64,000 nt of DNA from Anaerolineae bacterium (lineage in GTDB: Bacteria > Chloroflexota > Anaerolineae > Aggregatilineales > Aggregatilineaceae), in assembly GCA_018432315.1 (NCBI GenBank), contig JAHDLB010000021.1:99408-163407 (forward strand), read 5' to 3'. How positions within the stretch are numbered: position 1 is the stretch's first letter; each line of letters begins with the position of its first letter. Positions 8,344 to 18,600 of this stretch are shown one piece after another. Below the pieces are notes generated by a model. That model was not told the DNA's origin, did not search any database, and saw only the letters and a list, made by a program, of their open reading frames with translations. Made by a program: the position numbers and the translations under genes.

Positions 8344-8667
8344 ATGGCCCGCGCCAACGTTCACGCCGGGATCTGCGGCTTTCACACCGTCGTCGAGGCG
8401 CGCGCCACCGACGATCCGCGCCGCGTCGAGCTGACCATCGAAAGCGAGTGCGGCGCCATCCGCAAGCTGGCCGAATCGCTCACCGAGGTCGACCCGTTCC
8501 GCGAGTTCACCTTTCGCCGCGACATGCCGCTGACGCTGGAGAAAGCCGCCGAGTTCTGCTCTCACGCGGCCTGCCCGGTGCCGTCGGGCATCATCAAGAC
8601 GGTCGAGGTGGCCGCCGGGCTGGCGCTGCCCGCCGACGTGACCATCACCTTTTCGCCAACGGAATAA
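8344..8667 (+). CDS. Small conserved protein of unknown function
   Basis: This 107-residue soluble protein has cysteines at CGFH, ECGAI, FCSHAAC. The pattern, with GICGFHT near the N-terminus and HAACPVPSGIIK near the middle, resembles a small conserved family found in anaerobes (annotated as DUF6951 as far as I recall); it may bind metal or a cofactor through the cysteines. It follows the thioredoxin gene by four bases and is probably co-transcribed with it, which suggests a redox or metal role. No function can be assigned. Confidence 0.72.
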   Translation: MARANVHAGICGFHTVVEARATDDPRRVELTIESECGAIRKLAESLTEVDPFREFTFRRDMPLTLEKAAEFCSHAACPVPSGIIKTVEVAAGLALPADVTITFSPTE

Positions 8668-8751
8668 CCGCCGCCACCCTGACCGGCCCGGCACCTTCGC
8701 GCGCGATTCGTGCTAGAATGACGCTGCGCTTTTCACCGAGGGGAGTCAACC

Positions 8752-9186
8752 ATGGCCGGATCGATCCGCCTGGTGGAGCGGGTGCCCACTGTGGCCGAAC
8801 ACGCCGCCCTGTTCGAAGGGGTGGGCTGGAGGCCCTACGCGCCGCAGGCCGCCGAGATCGCGCTCCGCAATTCGCTGTTCGCCGTGCTGGCCTATGATGG
8901 CGACCGCCCGATCGGGATGGGCCGCGTCGTCGGCGATGGCGGCAAGTTCTTCTACATTCAGGATTTCGCCGTGCTGCCAGGCTGGCAGGGCCGGGGCGTG
9001 GGCCGCCTGATGATGGACCGGCTGATGGGCTGGATCGCGGATAACGCGCCACACGAGCCGTTCGTGGGGCTGTTCTCCACCGAGGTCGCCATGGCCTTTT
9101 ACGCCAAATATGGCTTCGAGCAGCACCTCGACGCGCTGACCGGCATGTGGACCGTCCTGCCGGTGGACCACACCGGGGGCGCCTGA
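8752..9186 (+). CDS. GNAT-family N-acetyltransferase
   Basis: This 144-residue protein has the GNAT fold. The acetyl-CoA pyrophosphate-binding motif is LPGWQGRGVGRLMM (around residues 79-92), preceded by the beta-strand FFYIQDFAVLP, and the C-terminal KYGFEQH motif is present. It has a strong GAGGGGAG Shine-Dalgarno before the ATG at 8752. The substrate is unknown. It stands alone, ending 30 bases from the convergent membrane-protein gene. Confidence 0.88.
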   Translation: MAGSIRLVERVPTVAEHAALFEGVGWRPYAPQAAEIALRNSLFAVLAYDGDRPIGMGRVVGDGGKFFYIQDFAVLPGWQGRGVGRLMMDRLMGWIADNAPHEPFVGLFSTEVAMAFYAKYGFEQHLDALTGMWTVLPVDHTGGA

Positions 9187-9216
9187 CCACGCCGCCGGGC
9201 GTCGCGCGGGGCGGCA

Positions 9217-11145
9217 TCACCCCGCCGGGACGATCACCGGGCCGATGCCCACCTGCGGCGAGGTCCCGCCATCCGGCCCCGTGACGAGCATCGGCGCGCC
9301 GGTTTCGGTGTCCAGCACCGACAGGCTGAACGCCCACTCGCCGGGCGCGGGATTCTCGCCCAGCGGAACGGTCACCGTATCGACGAACGTCCGCCCCGGC
9401 GACCAGCAGCTCGGCGGATAGTTCCAGTTCAGCGGGTTCCAGGTGATGGCTTCCTCGGGCGGCGCGTCCGGGCCGAGGCGCAGCAGCGAGAGCGCGTAGG
9501 GCCGCTCGACGGGCGCTTCGGCCCGCCAGTACAGGTGCAGGGTGACGCTCCCCGGCGCCGTCTCGACCGTCATGCCAACCAGCGTGATCGCGTCCTCGCC
9601 ACGCCGGAAGGTGCTGTCGCTGGCGAAAGCCGGGGCGCTCGCTGCCGGGGGCGCCTGGGCTGGCTCGGTGAGCCCGGTGAAGTTCGCCCGCAGAAAACCG
9701 GCCATCACCAGCACGATGGCCGCCTGCACCGCCAGGAAGGCGACCTGCTCGCGCCGCCGGAACCCGGCCAGCACGTCCGCCGCCAGCAGCACCCACACCG
9801 GCGCGAAGAACAACCACACCCGCCCGGTTTCGCCGCGCGCCGTCCCGCTCAGCACCAGGATCGCCAGCGCCAGCGCCGCCGCCCCGGCCATCACGTCGCC
9901 GGGCGCGAGTGACGCTCGCCCGGCCCGGCGCAGCCGGGCGATCCGCCAGATCGCCAGCCCGGCCACCGGCACCCCGACGAAGATGAACATGTCGTAAGTA
10001 TGCATGACCAGCCACGGCCAGTAGGGCCGGTACATGTCGTAATGCTGGTCGAGCGACGTTCGCGCCAGCTCCCACGGTGACAGGCCGCCCAGCGCCCAGG
10101 TGATCACCCAGACCGACGCGCACCCGATCCCGAACGCGACCAGGTCGCGCAGCGCGGCGCGGGGTTGGGCCGGGGGCCGCGCCAGCCGCCAGCCCAGGAT
10201 GATCAGCCCGGCGAGCAGGCCCAGCGGCACCAGCGACAGGTTGAACAGCATCCCCACCGACAGGGCGAATCCTCCCACAGCGAGCCAGCGGGGCCGCTCG
10301 CGCAGCAGGCCGCGCCACACGCCCAGCAGCACCAGCAGCGCGATCAGCGGGTAGAACACGTTGAAACGCGGCTGGAAGATCGCCAGGCCGGGCACCAGCG
10401 CCCACATTACCACCGCCAGCCGCGCCCGTTCCCGGTCCCAGACCAGCGCCCCCAGCCGGTAGAGCGGCGCCACGCCCAGCGCGGCCCACAGCGGCATCGC
10501 CATCTGGAGCCACGCGCTCGCCATCTCGGCGTCCGTCCAGGTCATCATGAACAGGTTCTGGCACTGCAAGGGGCGCACCACCCCGCCGAGCCGGTCCGCC
10601 AGCGGCGGCGCGGCGTCCAACAGGCTGGCGCCCGCGTCGTAGGCGGCCAGCAGCCCTGGCGGGCTGAGCGTCACGCCGCCCGGCGGCTCGATGTTGGCGT
10701 GCGCGCGGTACGTCGCGACGAAGTCCGGCCAGTGGCGCAGTGTGTGATCCAGGTCGCTCGCCAGCGCCGCGGCGTACTGGTAACCGCCGGTGACGACCGA
10801 CGCCGACCGCGTGAACAGCAGGAACAGCGGGCGCCCCTCCAGCGTGAGCAGCAGCAGCCACAGCAGCGCCGCCCCGGTGAAGCTCCAGGCGATCAGGCGG
10901 ACGGGGTAGCGGTCGCGCGGGGCGCGGTCCAACAGGCGCGCCGCCCCGGCCACGTAGATCGCCAGCGCCAGCGCGCAGGGGACGACCCAGGCCCAGCGCG
11001 GGGCTGCATAGGGCCAGATCCAGCGGCCCAGCAGTGGAATCCAGGGCACATCGCCGCGCAGCCACGGCAGCAGGTCCGCCGCCAGCGCCACGGCGAACAG
11101 CCCGCCCAACGCGAGGATCAGGGTGAACGCGCGCGATCGGTTCAC
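9217..11145 (-). CDS. Polytopic membrane protein, glycosyltransferase-39-like
   Basis: The 642-residue product has about 11 to 13 hydrophobic segments over its first 500 residues, large extracytoplasmic loops and a C-terminal beta-rich soluble domain (about 520-642). This layout is shared with dolichol-phosphate-mannose-type (GT39/GT83-like) transferases, which move sugars from lipid carriers, but no diagnostic DxD/E motif was fixed with confidence. The C-terminal domain resembles those of similar Chloroflexota membrane proteins. The start is GTG at 11145 without a clear Shine-Dalgarno. It lies downstream of rimO and its terminator. Confidence 0.7.
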   Translation of the reverse strand: MNRSRAFTLILALGGLFAVALAADLLPWLRGDVPWIPLLGRWIWPYAAPRWAWVVPCALALAIYVAGAARLLDRAPRDRYPVRLIAWSFTGAALLWLLLLTLEGRPLFLLFTRSASVVTGGYQYAAALASDLDHTLRHWPDFVATYRAHANIEPPGGVTLSPPGLLAAYDAGASLLDAAPPLADRLGGVVRPLQCQNLFMMTWTDAEMASAWLQMAMPLWAALGVAPLYRLGALVWDRERARLAVVMWALVPGLAIFQPRFNVFYPLIALLVLLGVWRGLLRERPRWLAVGGFALSVGMLFNLSLVPLGLLAGLIILGWRLARPPAQPRAALRDLVAFGIGCASVWVITWALGGLSPWELARTSLDQHYDMYRPYWPWLVMHTYDMFIFVGVPVAGLAIWRIARLRRAGRASLAPGDVMAGAAALALAILVLSGTARGETGRVWLFFAPVWVLLAADVLAGFRRREQVAFLAVQAAIVLVMAGFLRANFTGLTEPAQAPPAASAPAFASDSTFRRGEDAITLVGMTVETAPGSVTLHLYWRAEAPVERPYALSLLRLGPDAPPEEAITWNPLNWNYPPSCWSPGRTFVDTVTVPLGENPAPGEWAFSLSVLDTETGAPMLVTGPDGGTSPQVGIGPVIVPAG

Positions 11146-11187
11146 GGTCTTCGTCCCGGCAGAATCGCAGAATCAAGTCACAGAATC

Positions 11188-11211
11188 AAAAAGAGCGCGA
11201 CACAGCGCTCT
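11188..11211 (-). terminator. rimO terminator
   Basis: On the minus strand AGAGCGC and GCGCTCT form a seven-base-pair stem with a six-base loop, followed by a T-run (AAAAA at 11188-11192 on plus). It lies just after the rimO stop codon. Confidence 0.7.
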
Positions 11212-11237
11212 CTACGATAGCACGAGTTGGGGGGATG

Positions 11238-12659
11238 TCAATCGCGCGGGCCGAGGATGGTCCCCGGCGCGATCACCTGCTGGGGGACCAGATCGGGCGT
11301 GGCGACCAGATCATAGACCATCGCCCCGGTGACGCGCACCGGCACGAATTCCCCGGTCGGCAGCTCGCCCTCGATCAGCACGTACCCGTCGATCTCCGGC
11401 GCGTCGCGGTACGAGCGCGCCAGGCTGATGATCTCGCCGGTCGGGTTGCCGTCTTCGTCGGCGGCTTCGGCGTGGCCCTCGACCAGCACGTCCAGCGTCC
11501 GCCCGACCAGCGCCTGGTTGCGCGCCAGGCTGATTGGCTGCTGGACGCTCATCAGCAGGTCGCGGCGGTCGGCCTTGATCGCCTCGTCCACCTGATCGGG
11601 CAGATCGGCGGACGGCGTGCCCGGCTCGAAGCTGTAGGTGAAGCAGCCCACGCGGTCGAACTGCATCGCCTCGACGAACTGCATCAGCGTCTCGAATTCC
11701 TGGTCCGTCTCGCCGGGGTAGCCGACGATGAACGTGGTCCGGATCGCCAGATCGGGCATGGCGGCGCGCATCTTGCCGATCGTCGTGTGGACCCAGTCGA
11801 CGTTGGCCGGGCGGCGCATCCGCAGCAGGGTGGCCCGGTCGGCGTGCTGGAGCGGGATGTCGAGATAGGGCACGATCTGGCGGTGGGTCGCCATCGTCTC
11901 GATCAGGCGGTCGGTCACGTAGCCGGGATAGGCGTACATGACGCGAATCCAGGGCACGTCCGGCACGGCGGCAACGAGCTGGTCGAGCAGCGCCGCCAGC
12001 CCGTCTTTCTGACCCAGGTCGTGGCCGTAATCGGTCGTGTCCTGGGCGATCAGGATCAGCTCCTGCACGCCGCCGTCGCGCAGGCGCCGCGCCTCGTCGA
12101 GGATGCGATCCGCCGGGCGGCTGACCGCCGTGCCCTTGATGGCCGGGATCGCGCAGAAGGCGCACGGGCGGCGGCAGCCATCCGCGATCTTGAGATAGGC
12201 GCTGGCCCCCTGCACCGCGACCCGGCTCACGCCGCGCTCGTCGGTGCCCACCGTCACGGCCTCGTCGGGCAGGTGGTAGACCGGCTCCGGGTGTTTGCGC
12301 GCCCGCAGCCGCCGCACGAGGTCGACGATGTCCATCCAGCGGCGAGTGCCGATCACGCCGTCCAGCCCCGGCACCTGGCGCGGCAGGTCGCGCCCGTAGC
12401 GCTGCGAGAGGCACCCCGCGGCGATCAGGTACTGGTTCGGCGCTTTGTGGGCGGCCAGCTCGCGCAGCGCGTCGAGACTTTCCTGGCGGGCGGATTCGAT
12501 GAAGCCGCAGGTGTTGACGATCAGCACCTCGGCGCGGCGGGCGTCGTCCGTGCCGCGCAGGCCCGCCCCTTCGAGCAGGGCGGCCATCGAGTCGGAGTCG
12601 ACGGTGTTTTTCGAGCAGCCGAGGCTGAGCAGATAATAGGCGTTCGAGCGTTGGGACAT
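11238..12659 (-). CDS. rimO: Ribosomal protein S12 methylthiotransferase RimO
   Basis: This 473-residue radical-SAM enzyme adds a methylthio group to an aspartate of ribosomal protein S12. The N-terminal MTTase domain carries LGCSKNTVDSD, VNTCGFIESA and AGCLSQRYG, with three cysteines for the second cluster. The radical-SAM motif is CRRPCAFC near residue 150, and a C-terminal TRAM domain ends the protein. The VDSD motif and IESARQES favour RimO over MiaB. The start is taken as ATG at 12659; the frame stays open upstream to 12827 but that part has no homology pattern. Confidence 0.93.
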   Translation of the reverse strand: MSQRSNAYYLLSLGCSKNTVDSDSMAALLEGAGLRGTDDARRAEVLIVNTCGFIESARQESLDALRELAAHKAPNQYLIAAGCLSQRYGRDLPRQVPGLDGVIGTRRWMDIVDLVRRLRARKHPEPVYHLPDEAVTVGTDERGVSRVAVQGASAYLKIADGCRRPCAFCAIPAIKGTAVSRPADRILDEARRLRDGGVQELILIAQDTTDYGHDLGQKDGLAALLDQLVAAVPDVPWIRVMYAYPGYVTDRLIETMATHRQIVPYLDIPLQHADRATLLRMRRPANVDWVHTTIGKMRAAMPDLAIRTTFIVGYPGETDQEFETLMQFVEAMQFDRVGCFTYSFEPGTPSADLPDQVDEAIKADRRDLLMSVQQPISLARNQALVGRTLDVLVEGHAEAADEDGNPTGEIISLARSYRDAPEIDGYVLIEGELPTGEFVPVRVTGAMVYDLVATPDLVPQQVIAPGTILGPRD

Positions 12660-12791
12660 ACCGGCACCCACCCACAGATTTTTTACGATACGGATTAGAA
12701 CAAAGGCTATCATACCGGATTCGCGGGCGGGATGCGAGGGTGAGATCGCCCGCGCCCGGCGCTTCGCCCTGGATTTTGCGCCGATTTCGTT

Positions 12792-12797
12792 TATAAT
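12792..12797 (+). promoter_or_regulatory. -10 element upstream of rpmJ
   Basis: A perfect TATAAT within TTTATAATAGG lies about 90 bases before the rpmJ start, in the divergent gap with rimO. The -35 region at the right distance (CTGGAT, 12769-12774) is poor. Confidence 0.5.
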
Positions 12798-12889
12798 AGG
12801 CGGGCGGGTGCGTCCCGATCGTTTCAAGTTCCCTATCCCCGGCGGCGTCGGGCGATAGTTAAAAAATCTACCGGGGAGGTGAGGTTCTC

Positions 12890-13006
12890 ATGAAGGTACG
12901 GTCGTCTGTACGCAAGATGTGCGACAAGTGTTATTTTGTCCGCCGCAATGGCCGCCTGTACGTGATGTGCTCGGCCTATCCGAAGCACAAACAGCGCCAG
13001 GGCTAG
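12890..13006 (+). CDS. rpmJ: 50S ribosomal protein L36
   Basis: This 38-residue zinc-ribbon ribosomal protein starts [14 protein letters not shown] and ends HKQRQG. The zinc ligands are Cys11, Cys14, Cys27 and His33. A near-perfect Shine-Dalgarno GGAGGTGA lies seven bases before the ATG. In most bacteria rpmJ sits between infA and rpsM, whereas here it stands alone between rimO and a beta-oxidation gene with its own -10 element and terminator. The stretch between Cys27 and His33 appears one residue longer than in common L36 sequences. Confidence 0.95.
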   Translation: MKVRSSVRKMCDKCYFVRRNGRLYVMCSAYPKHKQRQG

Positions 13007-13030
13007 TTTGCGCCGTTTGGCACGTCTCCT

Positions 13031-13053
13031 AACGAGCCTCACCGGCTCGTTTT
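13031..13053 (+). terminator. rpmJ terminator
   Basis: AACGAGCC and GGCTCGTT form an eight-base-pair stem with a five-base loop, followed by TTTT. It lies 25 bases after the rpmJ stop. Confidence 0.8.
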
Positions 13054-13204
13054 GATTCCGGTCGGTCTTCTCCCCAATTTTGTGCCATAATGGAATCATG
13101 ATCGCGCGGGATGGGCGCGGTTGGGCCCCCACCGTGGCATTGCGGCACGGATTCGCGCGGGCAATCCCACAAAAATAGAATTAAGGAAACCAGGAGGGCG
13201 AACG

Positions 13205-15604
13205 ATGACATTCCAGATTCGCAAAGCAGGCGTCGTCGGTTCTGGCACCATGGGGAGCGGAATCGCGGCCCTGCTGGCCGGAATCGGCGTGCCGGTGGTC
13301 CTGTTGGACATCCCCGCGCCGGACAGCGCGCCGGGCGATCCCCCCCCGCAGCGCAACGCCGTCGTGCTCAAGAACCTGCAAACCCTCGAAAAAAGCCGCC
13401 CCGCCCAGCTCTATCACCCCACCGACCTGAACCTGATCACCCCCGGCAACCTTGAAGACGATCTCGACCAACTGGGCGACGCCGATTGGATCATCGAGGC
13501 CATCGTCGAGAACCTGGCGATCAAGCGCGATCTGATGGCGCGGCTGGACGCTCTGCGCAAGCCGGGCGCGATTGTCTCGACCAACACCAGCGGCCTGTCC
13601 ATCGACGCCATCGCCGAGGAGCGCAGCGAGGACTTCCAGCGCCATTTTCTGGGCACGCATTTCTTCAACCCGCCGCGCTACCTTGCCCTGCTGGAGATCA
13701 TCCCCCAACCGCGGACCGATCCCGCCGTGCTCGACTTCATGGCGGCCTACGGCGAGCGCATCCTGGGCAAGGGCGTCGTGCGCTGCAAGGACACGCCCAA
13801 CTTCATCGCCAACCGCTTCATCAGCGTGGCGGGCACGTTCGGCGTCAATTACGCGCTCGATCACGGCTACTCCGTCGCCGAGGTGGACAACCTGACCGGC
13901 CCCTTGATCGGGCGGCCCAAGACGGCGACCTTCCGCCTGCTGGACCTGATCGGCACGGACATCATGGCGCACGTCAACCAGAATCTGGTCGAGGCCATCC
14001 CTCACGACGAGTCGCGCGCGGTGCTGGAACACGCCGGGTCGCGCGCGCTGCTGGCCGCCATGCTGGAGCGCGGGCTGTTGGGCAACAAGGCGGGCCAGGG
14101 GTTCTACAAGCGCGTGGACCAGCCCGACGGCACCCGCGAGTTCTGGACGCTGAACCCGGCCACGCTCGACTACGAGTCGCCGGAGAAGGTCCGCTTCGCG
14201 AGCGTGGGCGAGTTCCGCACGATCGACGACACCGGCGCGCGCATCAAGGCCCTGGTGAACGCGGACGACCGCGCCGGGGAATACCTGTGGCACCTGCACG
14301 CCTTTTACCTGACCTACGCCGCGCGGCGCCTGGGCGAGATCGCCGACGACATCCCATCGATCGACAACGCGAACAAGTGGGGCTTCAACCACGAGCTGGG
14401 CCCGTTCGAGATCTGGGACGCGCTGGGCGTGGCGGAGACGATCCCGCGCATGGAGGCGGACGGTTACGCGGTGGCCGGCTGGGTCAAGGACATGGTCGCC
14501 GGAGGGTGCCCGGCCTTCTACCAGCGCGACGATCACGGCGTGGTGATCGGCGTCTACGACCCGGCGCGGAAAGCATACGCCCCGCTGGACAAAGACCCGC
14601 GCGCCGTCGTCATTCGCGACCTGCGCGCTGCCGGGAAGCGCATCGAGGGCCGGGCGGGCGCGTCGCTGATCGACATGGGCGACGGCGTGGGCCTGTTGGA
14701 ATTTCACAGCAAGGCCAACGCCATCGACGACGACATCATCGCCATGGGCTGGAAGGCGCTCGACCGCCTGCGGTCCGATTTCGACGCGCTGGTGATCGGC
14801 AACCAGGGCGAGCACTTCAGCGCGGGCGCGAACATCTTCCTGATCGCGATGCTGGCCCAGCAGGGCGAATGGGACCGGATCGAGGCCATCACGCGCGAGC
14901 TGCAAGACCTGTTCCAGGCGCTACGCTACGCGCCCAGGCCGGTCGTCACGGCGCCGTTTGGCATGGCGCTGGGCGGTGGGGCCGAGTTCGCCATGGCCGG
15001 GACGCGCGCCGTGGCCCACGCCGAGCTGTACATCGGGCTGGTGGAGATGGGCGTGGGCCTGCTGCCGGCGGGCACCGGCTGCAAGGAAATGCTCCGCCGC
15101 AAGGTCAACCCGGTCATGCAGACGCCCAACGCCGACGCGCTGCCGCACGTGCAGCAGGTCTTCGAGCAGATCGCCCTGGCGAAAGTGTCCGAAAGCGCCC
15201 GGGGGGCGCGCGACATGGGCTTTTTGACGCCCGCCGACCGGATCGTGCTCAACAAGGGGCACCTGCTGGGCGAGGCCAAGCGCGAGGCGCTGCACCTGGC
15301 GGCCAGCGGGTATACGCCGCCCCCGCCGGGGATGGTGTGGGCCGCCGGGCGCGACACGCTGGCCGCGCTGCGCATCGGCGTGTACACGCTGCTCGAAGGC
15401 GGGTTCGCCACCGAGCACGACGCGCGCATCGCGGACGCCATCGCTTATGTGTTGTGCGGCGGCGATCTGTCGGAGCCGGGATGGGTGCCCGAACAGGTGA
15501 TCCTGGACCTGGAGCGCGCCGCGTTCGTCGAGCTGTGCCACGAGCCAAAGACGCTCGAGCGCATCGCGCACATGCTGCAATACGGCAAACCACTGCGCAA
15601 CTAA
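13205..15604 (+). CDS. fadN: 3-hydroxyacyl-CoA dehydrogenase/enoyl-CoA hydratase fusion (FadN type)
   Basis: This 799-residue enzyme catalyses two consecutive steps of fatty-acid beta-oxidation. The N-terminal NAD-binding domain has the Rossmann motif GSGTMGSG near residue 11 and GTHFFNPPRY with the catalytic His. Two 3HCDH C-terminal domains follow, one with DTPNFIANRF, and a C-terminal crotonase domain with GEHFSAGANI and the oxyanion motif ALGGGAEFAMAG. The order (dehydrogenase first) and length match Bacillus FadN, the reverse of E. coli FadB. The start at 13205 has AGGAGG seven bases upstream. It heads an operon with a kinase, thiolase and hydrolase. Confidence 0.9.
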   Translation: MTFQIRKAGVVGSGTMGSGIAALLAGIGVPVVLLDIPAPDSAPGDPPPQRNAVVLKNLQTLEKSRPAQLYHPTDLNLITPGNLEDDLDQLGDADWIIEAIVENLAIKRDLMARLDALRKPGAIVSTNTSGLSIDAIAEERSEDFQRHFLGTHFFNPPRYLALLEIIPQPRTDPAVLDFMAAYGERILGKGVVRCKDTPNFIANRFISVAGTFGVNYALDHGYSVAEVDNLTGPLIGRPKTATFRLLDLIGTDIMAHVNQNLVEAIPHDESRAVLEHAGSRALLAAMLERGLLGNKAGQGFYKRVDQPDGTREFWTLNPATLDYESPEKVRFASVGEFRTIDDTGARIKALVNADDRAGEYLWHLHAFYLTYAARRLGEIADDIPSIDNANKWGFNHELGPFEIWDALGVAETIPRMEADGYAVAGWVKDMVAGGCPAFYQRDDHGVVIGVYDPARKAYAPLDKDPRAVVIRDLRAAGKRIEGRAGASLIDMGDGVGLLEFHSKANAIDDDIIAMGWKALDRLRSDFDALVIGNQGEHFSAGANIFLIAMLAQQGEWDRIEAITRELQDLFQALRYAPRPVVTAPFGMALGGGAEFAMAGTRAVAHAELYIGLVEMGVGLLPAGTGCKEMLRRKVNPVMQTPNADALPHVQQVFEQIALAKVSESARGARDMGFLTPADRIVLNKGHLLGEAKREALHLAASGYTPPPPGMVWAAGRDTLAALRIGVYTLLEGGFATEHDARIADAIAYVLCGGDLSEPGWVPEQVILDLERAAFVELCHEPKTLERIAHMLQYGKPLRN

Positions 15605-15631
15605 GGGTCACGTGCCAAGCAAGAAAGGACC

Positions 15632-18600
15632 ATGGGCATGGTCAAACCCGATGAGCAGGGCCAGCCCGCCTATCACTGGATTCTGTTCGACCAGATGGCG
15701 CGGCTGACCGGCTATCCGCTCCAGAGGTTCACGGAGGACGCGACCTTCTGGCAGACCCTCATTCACCCCGAGGACTGCCCGCGCGCCCTCGAAGCCCTGG
15801 CCCAATTGGCGACGCTCGACGGCATCGAAACGGAATACCGCCTGACCACTGCCGGCGGTGACGAGATCTGGGTGCGCGATTCGCGGAGCGTCCTGCACGA
15901 TCCCGGCCAGCCGCCCCTGGTCTACGGCGTGATCAGCGACATCACGCGGCACAAACAGGCCGAAGAAGCGCTCCACCGCGCCAACCGGGCGTATCGCGCG
16001 CTCAGCGACTGCAACCAGACGATGGTCCGCGCGACGGACGAAACGGGCCTGCTCAACGACATCTGCGCGACCATCGTCCGCTCCGGCGGCTACCGGATGG
16101 CCTGGGTTGGCTATCCAAGCAGCGAGTTGGATGTTCCGCTGGCGCCGGTGGCCTGGGCCGGGCACGAAGCCGGGTTCTTCGCCGCCGCCAGCTTCGAGAT
16201 CCCCGCTTCGCCGGGCCACACCTGCCCGACCGCCCAGGCGCTGAGCACCATGCAGCCTGCCATCGTGCGCGACATCGCCCACGCGGACGGCATCCCTTGG
16301 CAGGCGGAAGCGTTGCAGCGCGACTACCGCTCGGCGATCATCCTGCCGCTGGCGATGGACGGCGATCCCCTCGGCGCGCTGACCGTATACGCTGACGAGC
16401 CGGACGCGTTCGATCCCGAAGAAGTGGCGCTGCTCGGCGAGTTGGCGGGCGACCTGTCGTATGGCATCGCGGCCCTGCGCAATCGCCGCGAGCGCGAGCT
16501 GGCCGAAGAACGGCTGCGCCAGAGCGAATACAACATCCGGACGCTGATCGAAAACACGCAAGAGGCGATCTGGTCGCTGGACCGCGACCTGCACCTGGTC
16601 ACCAGGAATCAACAATTTTGCGACCTGATCGAGCGATTGTTTGGCTTCGTCCCTCAGATCGGGATGTCGAATCTGGTCTTCCTGCAGGACGATGAGCGGC
16701 GTTTGTGGGCATCGGCATACCGGCGCGCGCTGGACGGCGAGCAGTTCGCCATCGAGCGCACCTACAGCCTCGAGACCGAGCAGATCGCGGTCGAAGTGGC
16801 GCTCAACCCCATCCTGTCGGATGCGGGCGACGTGACCGGGATCGTGCTGTTCGCGCGCGACGTCACCGAGCGCAACCGGAAAGAAGCCGCCCTGCACGAG
16901 TTGAACGCCCGCCTGTTGAAGCACAACCGCGAGCTGATCGCCCTCAACCAGGCCGGGCGCGAGCTGACCGCCACGCTCGATCCGCAGACGATCTATCGCG
17001 TGCTGTACCGGTCCGTTGCCTGGCGGTTGTTCGCCGCCCCGCATTTCGTGGTTGCGCTCTACGACGATGCCCGCCGCACGGTCACCTGTGCCTATGCCGT
17101 CCTCGACGGCGAGGAAGTCGATCCGGCCCGGTTCGCCCCCTTGCCGCTCGGCGAAGGCCCGTACAGCGCGACGATCCTCAGCCGCAAGCCGCGCGTCGTG
17201 GATCGCCCGGCCCAGGACACGGACGCGACTCGCCGGGGCTTCTTCGTGCAGGCCGGAAGCGACGCCGGGCCGCTGTCCGCGATCTACGTGCCGATGATCA
17301 GCAGCGACCAGGTGATCGGCGTGATCAGCGTGCAGAAGGCCGGGGCCGGCGCGTTTGACGAGGCCGACATCACGCTGCTGTCGATTGCCGCCAACCAGGC
17401 GGCCAACACCATCCACAACGCGAGCCTGTACGACGCCGCGCAGCGCCATGCCACCGAGCTTGAGGCGCAGGCTCACCGCCTGAGCCTGGTGAACCGGGTG
17501 GCGACGCGGCTGGCCCAGACGCTCGAGCTGCCCGAAATCTACGACATCGCGCTGACCGAGCTGGCCGCCATACTCAAGACTTCGTTCAGCGGCCTGCTGC
17601 TGTTCGAGGATGCCGAGATGGGGCGCCTGGTGGCCGACACGCATCCCTCGCTGGCGGGCAAACTCGAGATCACCATTCCGATCAAGGACAATCCCTCGAT
17701 CGAGGTCGTGCGGCGCACCCACAAGCCGCTGGTGTCCGAAGATGTCCTCAACGATCCGGCCTTCGCGCCCGCGTGGGATGCGCTGCGCGCGCGCGGCACC
17801 CGGTCGCTGATCATCGCGCCGCTGGTAGTTGGCAGCGAGGTCATCGGCACGCTGGGCATGGACTCGACCAAGCTGCGCACGTTCAGCCCGACCGAGATCG
17901 AGCTGACGGAAACCATCGCCAACCAGGTATCGCTGGCGATCGCCAAAGCCCGGCTGTACGAGGCCGAGCGCGAGCAGCGCGCCCTGGCCGAAGCGCTACG
18001 CGATACCGCCGGCGCCATGAACAGCACGCTGAATTTCGACGAGGTGCTCGACCGCATCCTCTCGAATATTGGCCGCGTGGTCCCGCACGACGCCGCCAAT
18101 ATCATGCTGGTCGAGAAAGACAAGGTCCGCATCGTGCGCGGTCACGGGTACGCCAGCTTTGGGTTCGGCGAGTACGTGGCGAACTGGGTTTTCTCGCCGG
18201 AAGACCGCCCCATCATCCAGCAGGTCCTGGAGACGGGTGAGGGCTACGCCGTCCAGGATCGCCTGAACGATCCCAACTGGATCGACGTCCCCGAAGACCG
18301 CTGGATTCGGGCCTCGCTCAAGGTGCCGATCCGCTCCGATAACGAGATCATCGGGATTCTGAACCTGGATAACGCCCATCCCGGCACGTTCACTTCGGAC
18401 GATTACGAGCGGCTGCAGGCGTTCATCGACCAGGCGGCGGTCGCGATTCAGAATGCGCGGCTGTTCGCCGCCGAGCGCGAGCAGCGCGCGCTGGCCGAAA
18501 CGCTGCGCGACACGGCATCGCTGATCAACCGCTCGCTGGAGCTGGACGACGTGCTCGAGCGCATTCTCGAAAACGTGGGGCGCGTCGTCCCGCACGACGC

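Noticed and set aside
8714..8719. TAGAAT as a -10 for the GNAT gene
   Set aside because: No acceptable -35 at 16-18 bases upstream, so not listed as a promoter.
8645..11176. Minus-strand open frame of 843 codons
   Set aside because: It overlaps the membrane protein gene (9217-11145) and several plus-strand genes in another frame; the translation is Arg/Ala/Gly-rich shadow sequence caused by high GC.
13486..15654. Plus-strand open frame of 722 codons over fadN
   Set aside because: A frame-shifted shadow of the well-supported FadN-type gene, with no motif and biased composition.
15608..17722. Minus-strand open frame of 704 codons opposite the giant kinase
   Set aside because: Antisense shadow of PAS/GAF coding sequence; rich in Arg, Gln, Asp and His, without recognisable domains.
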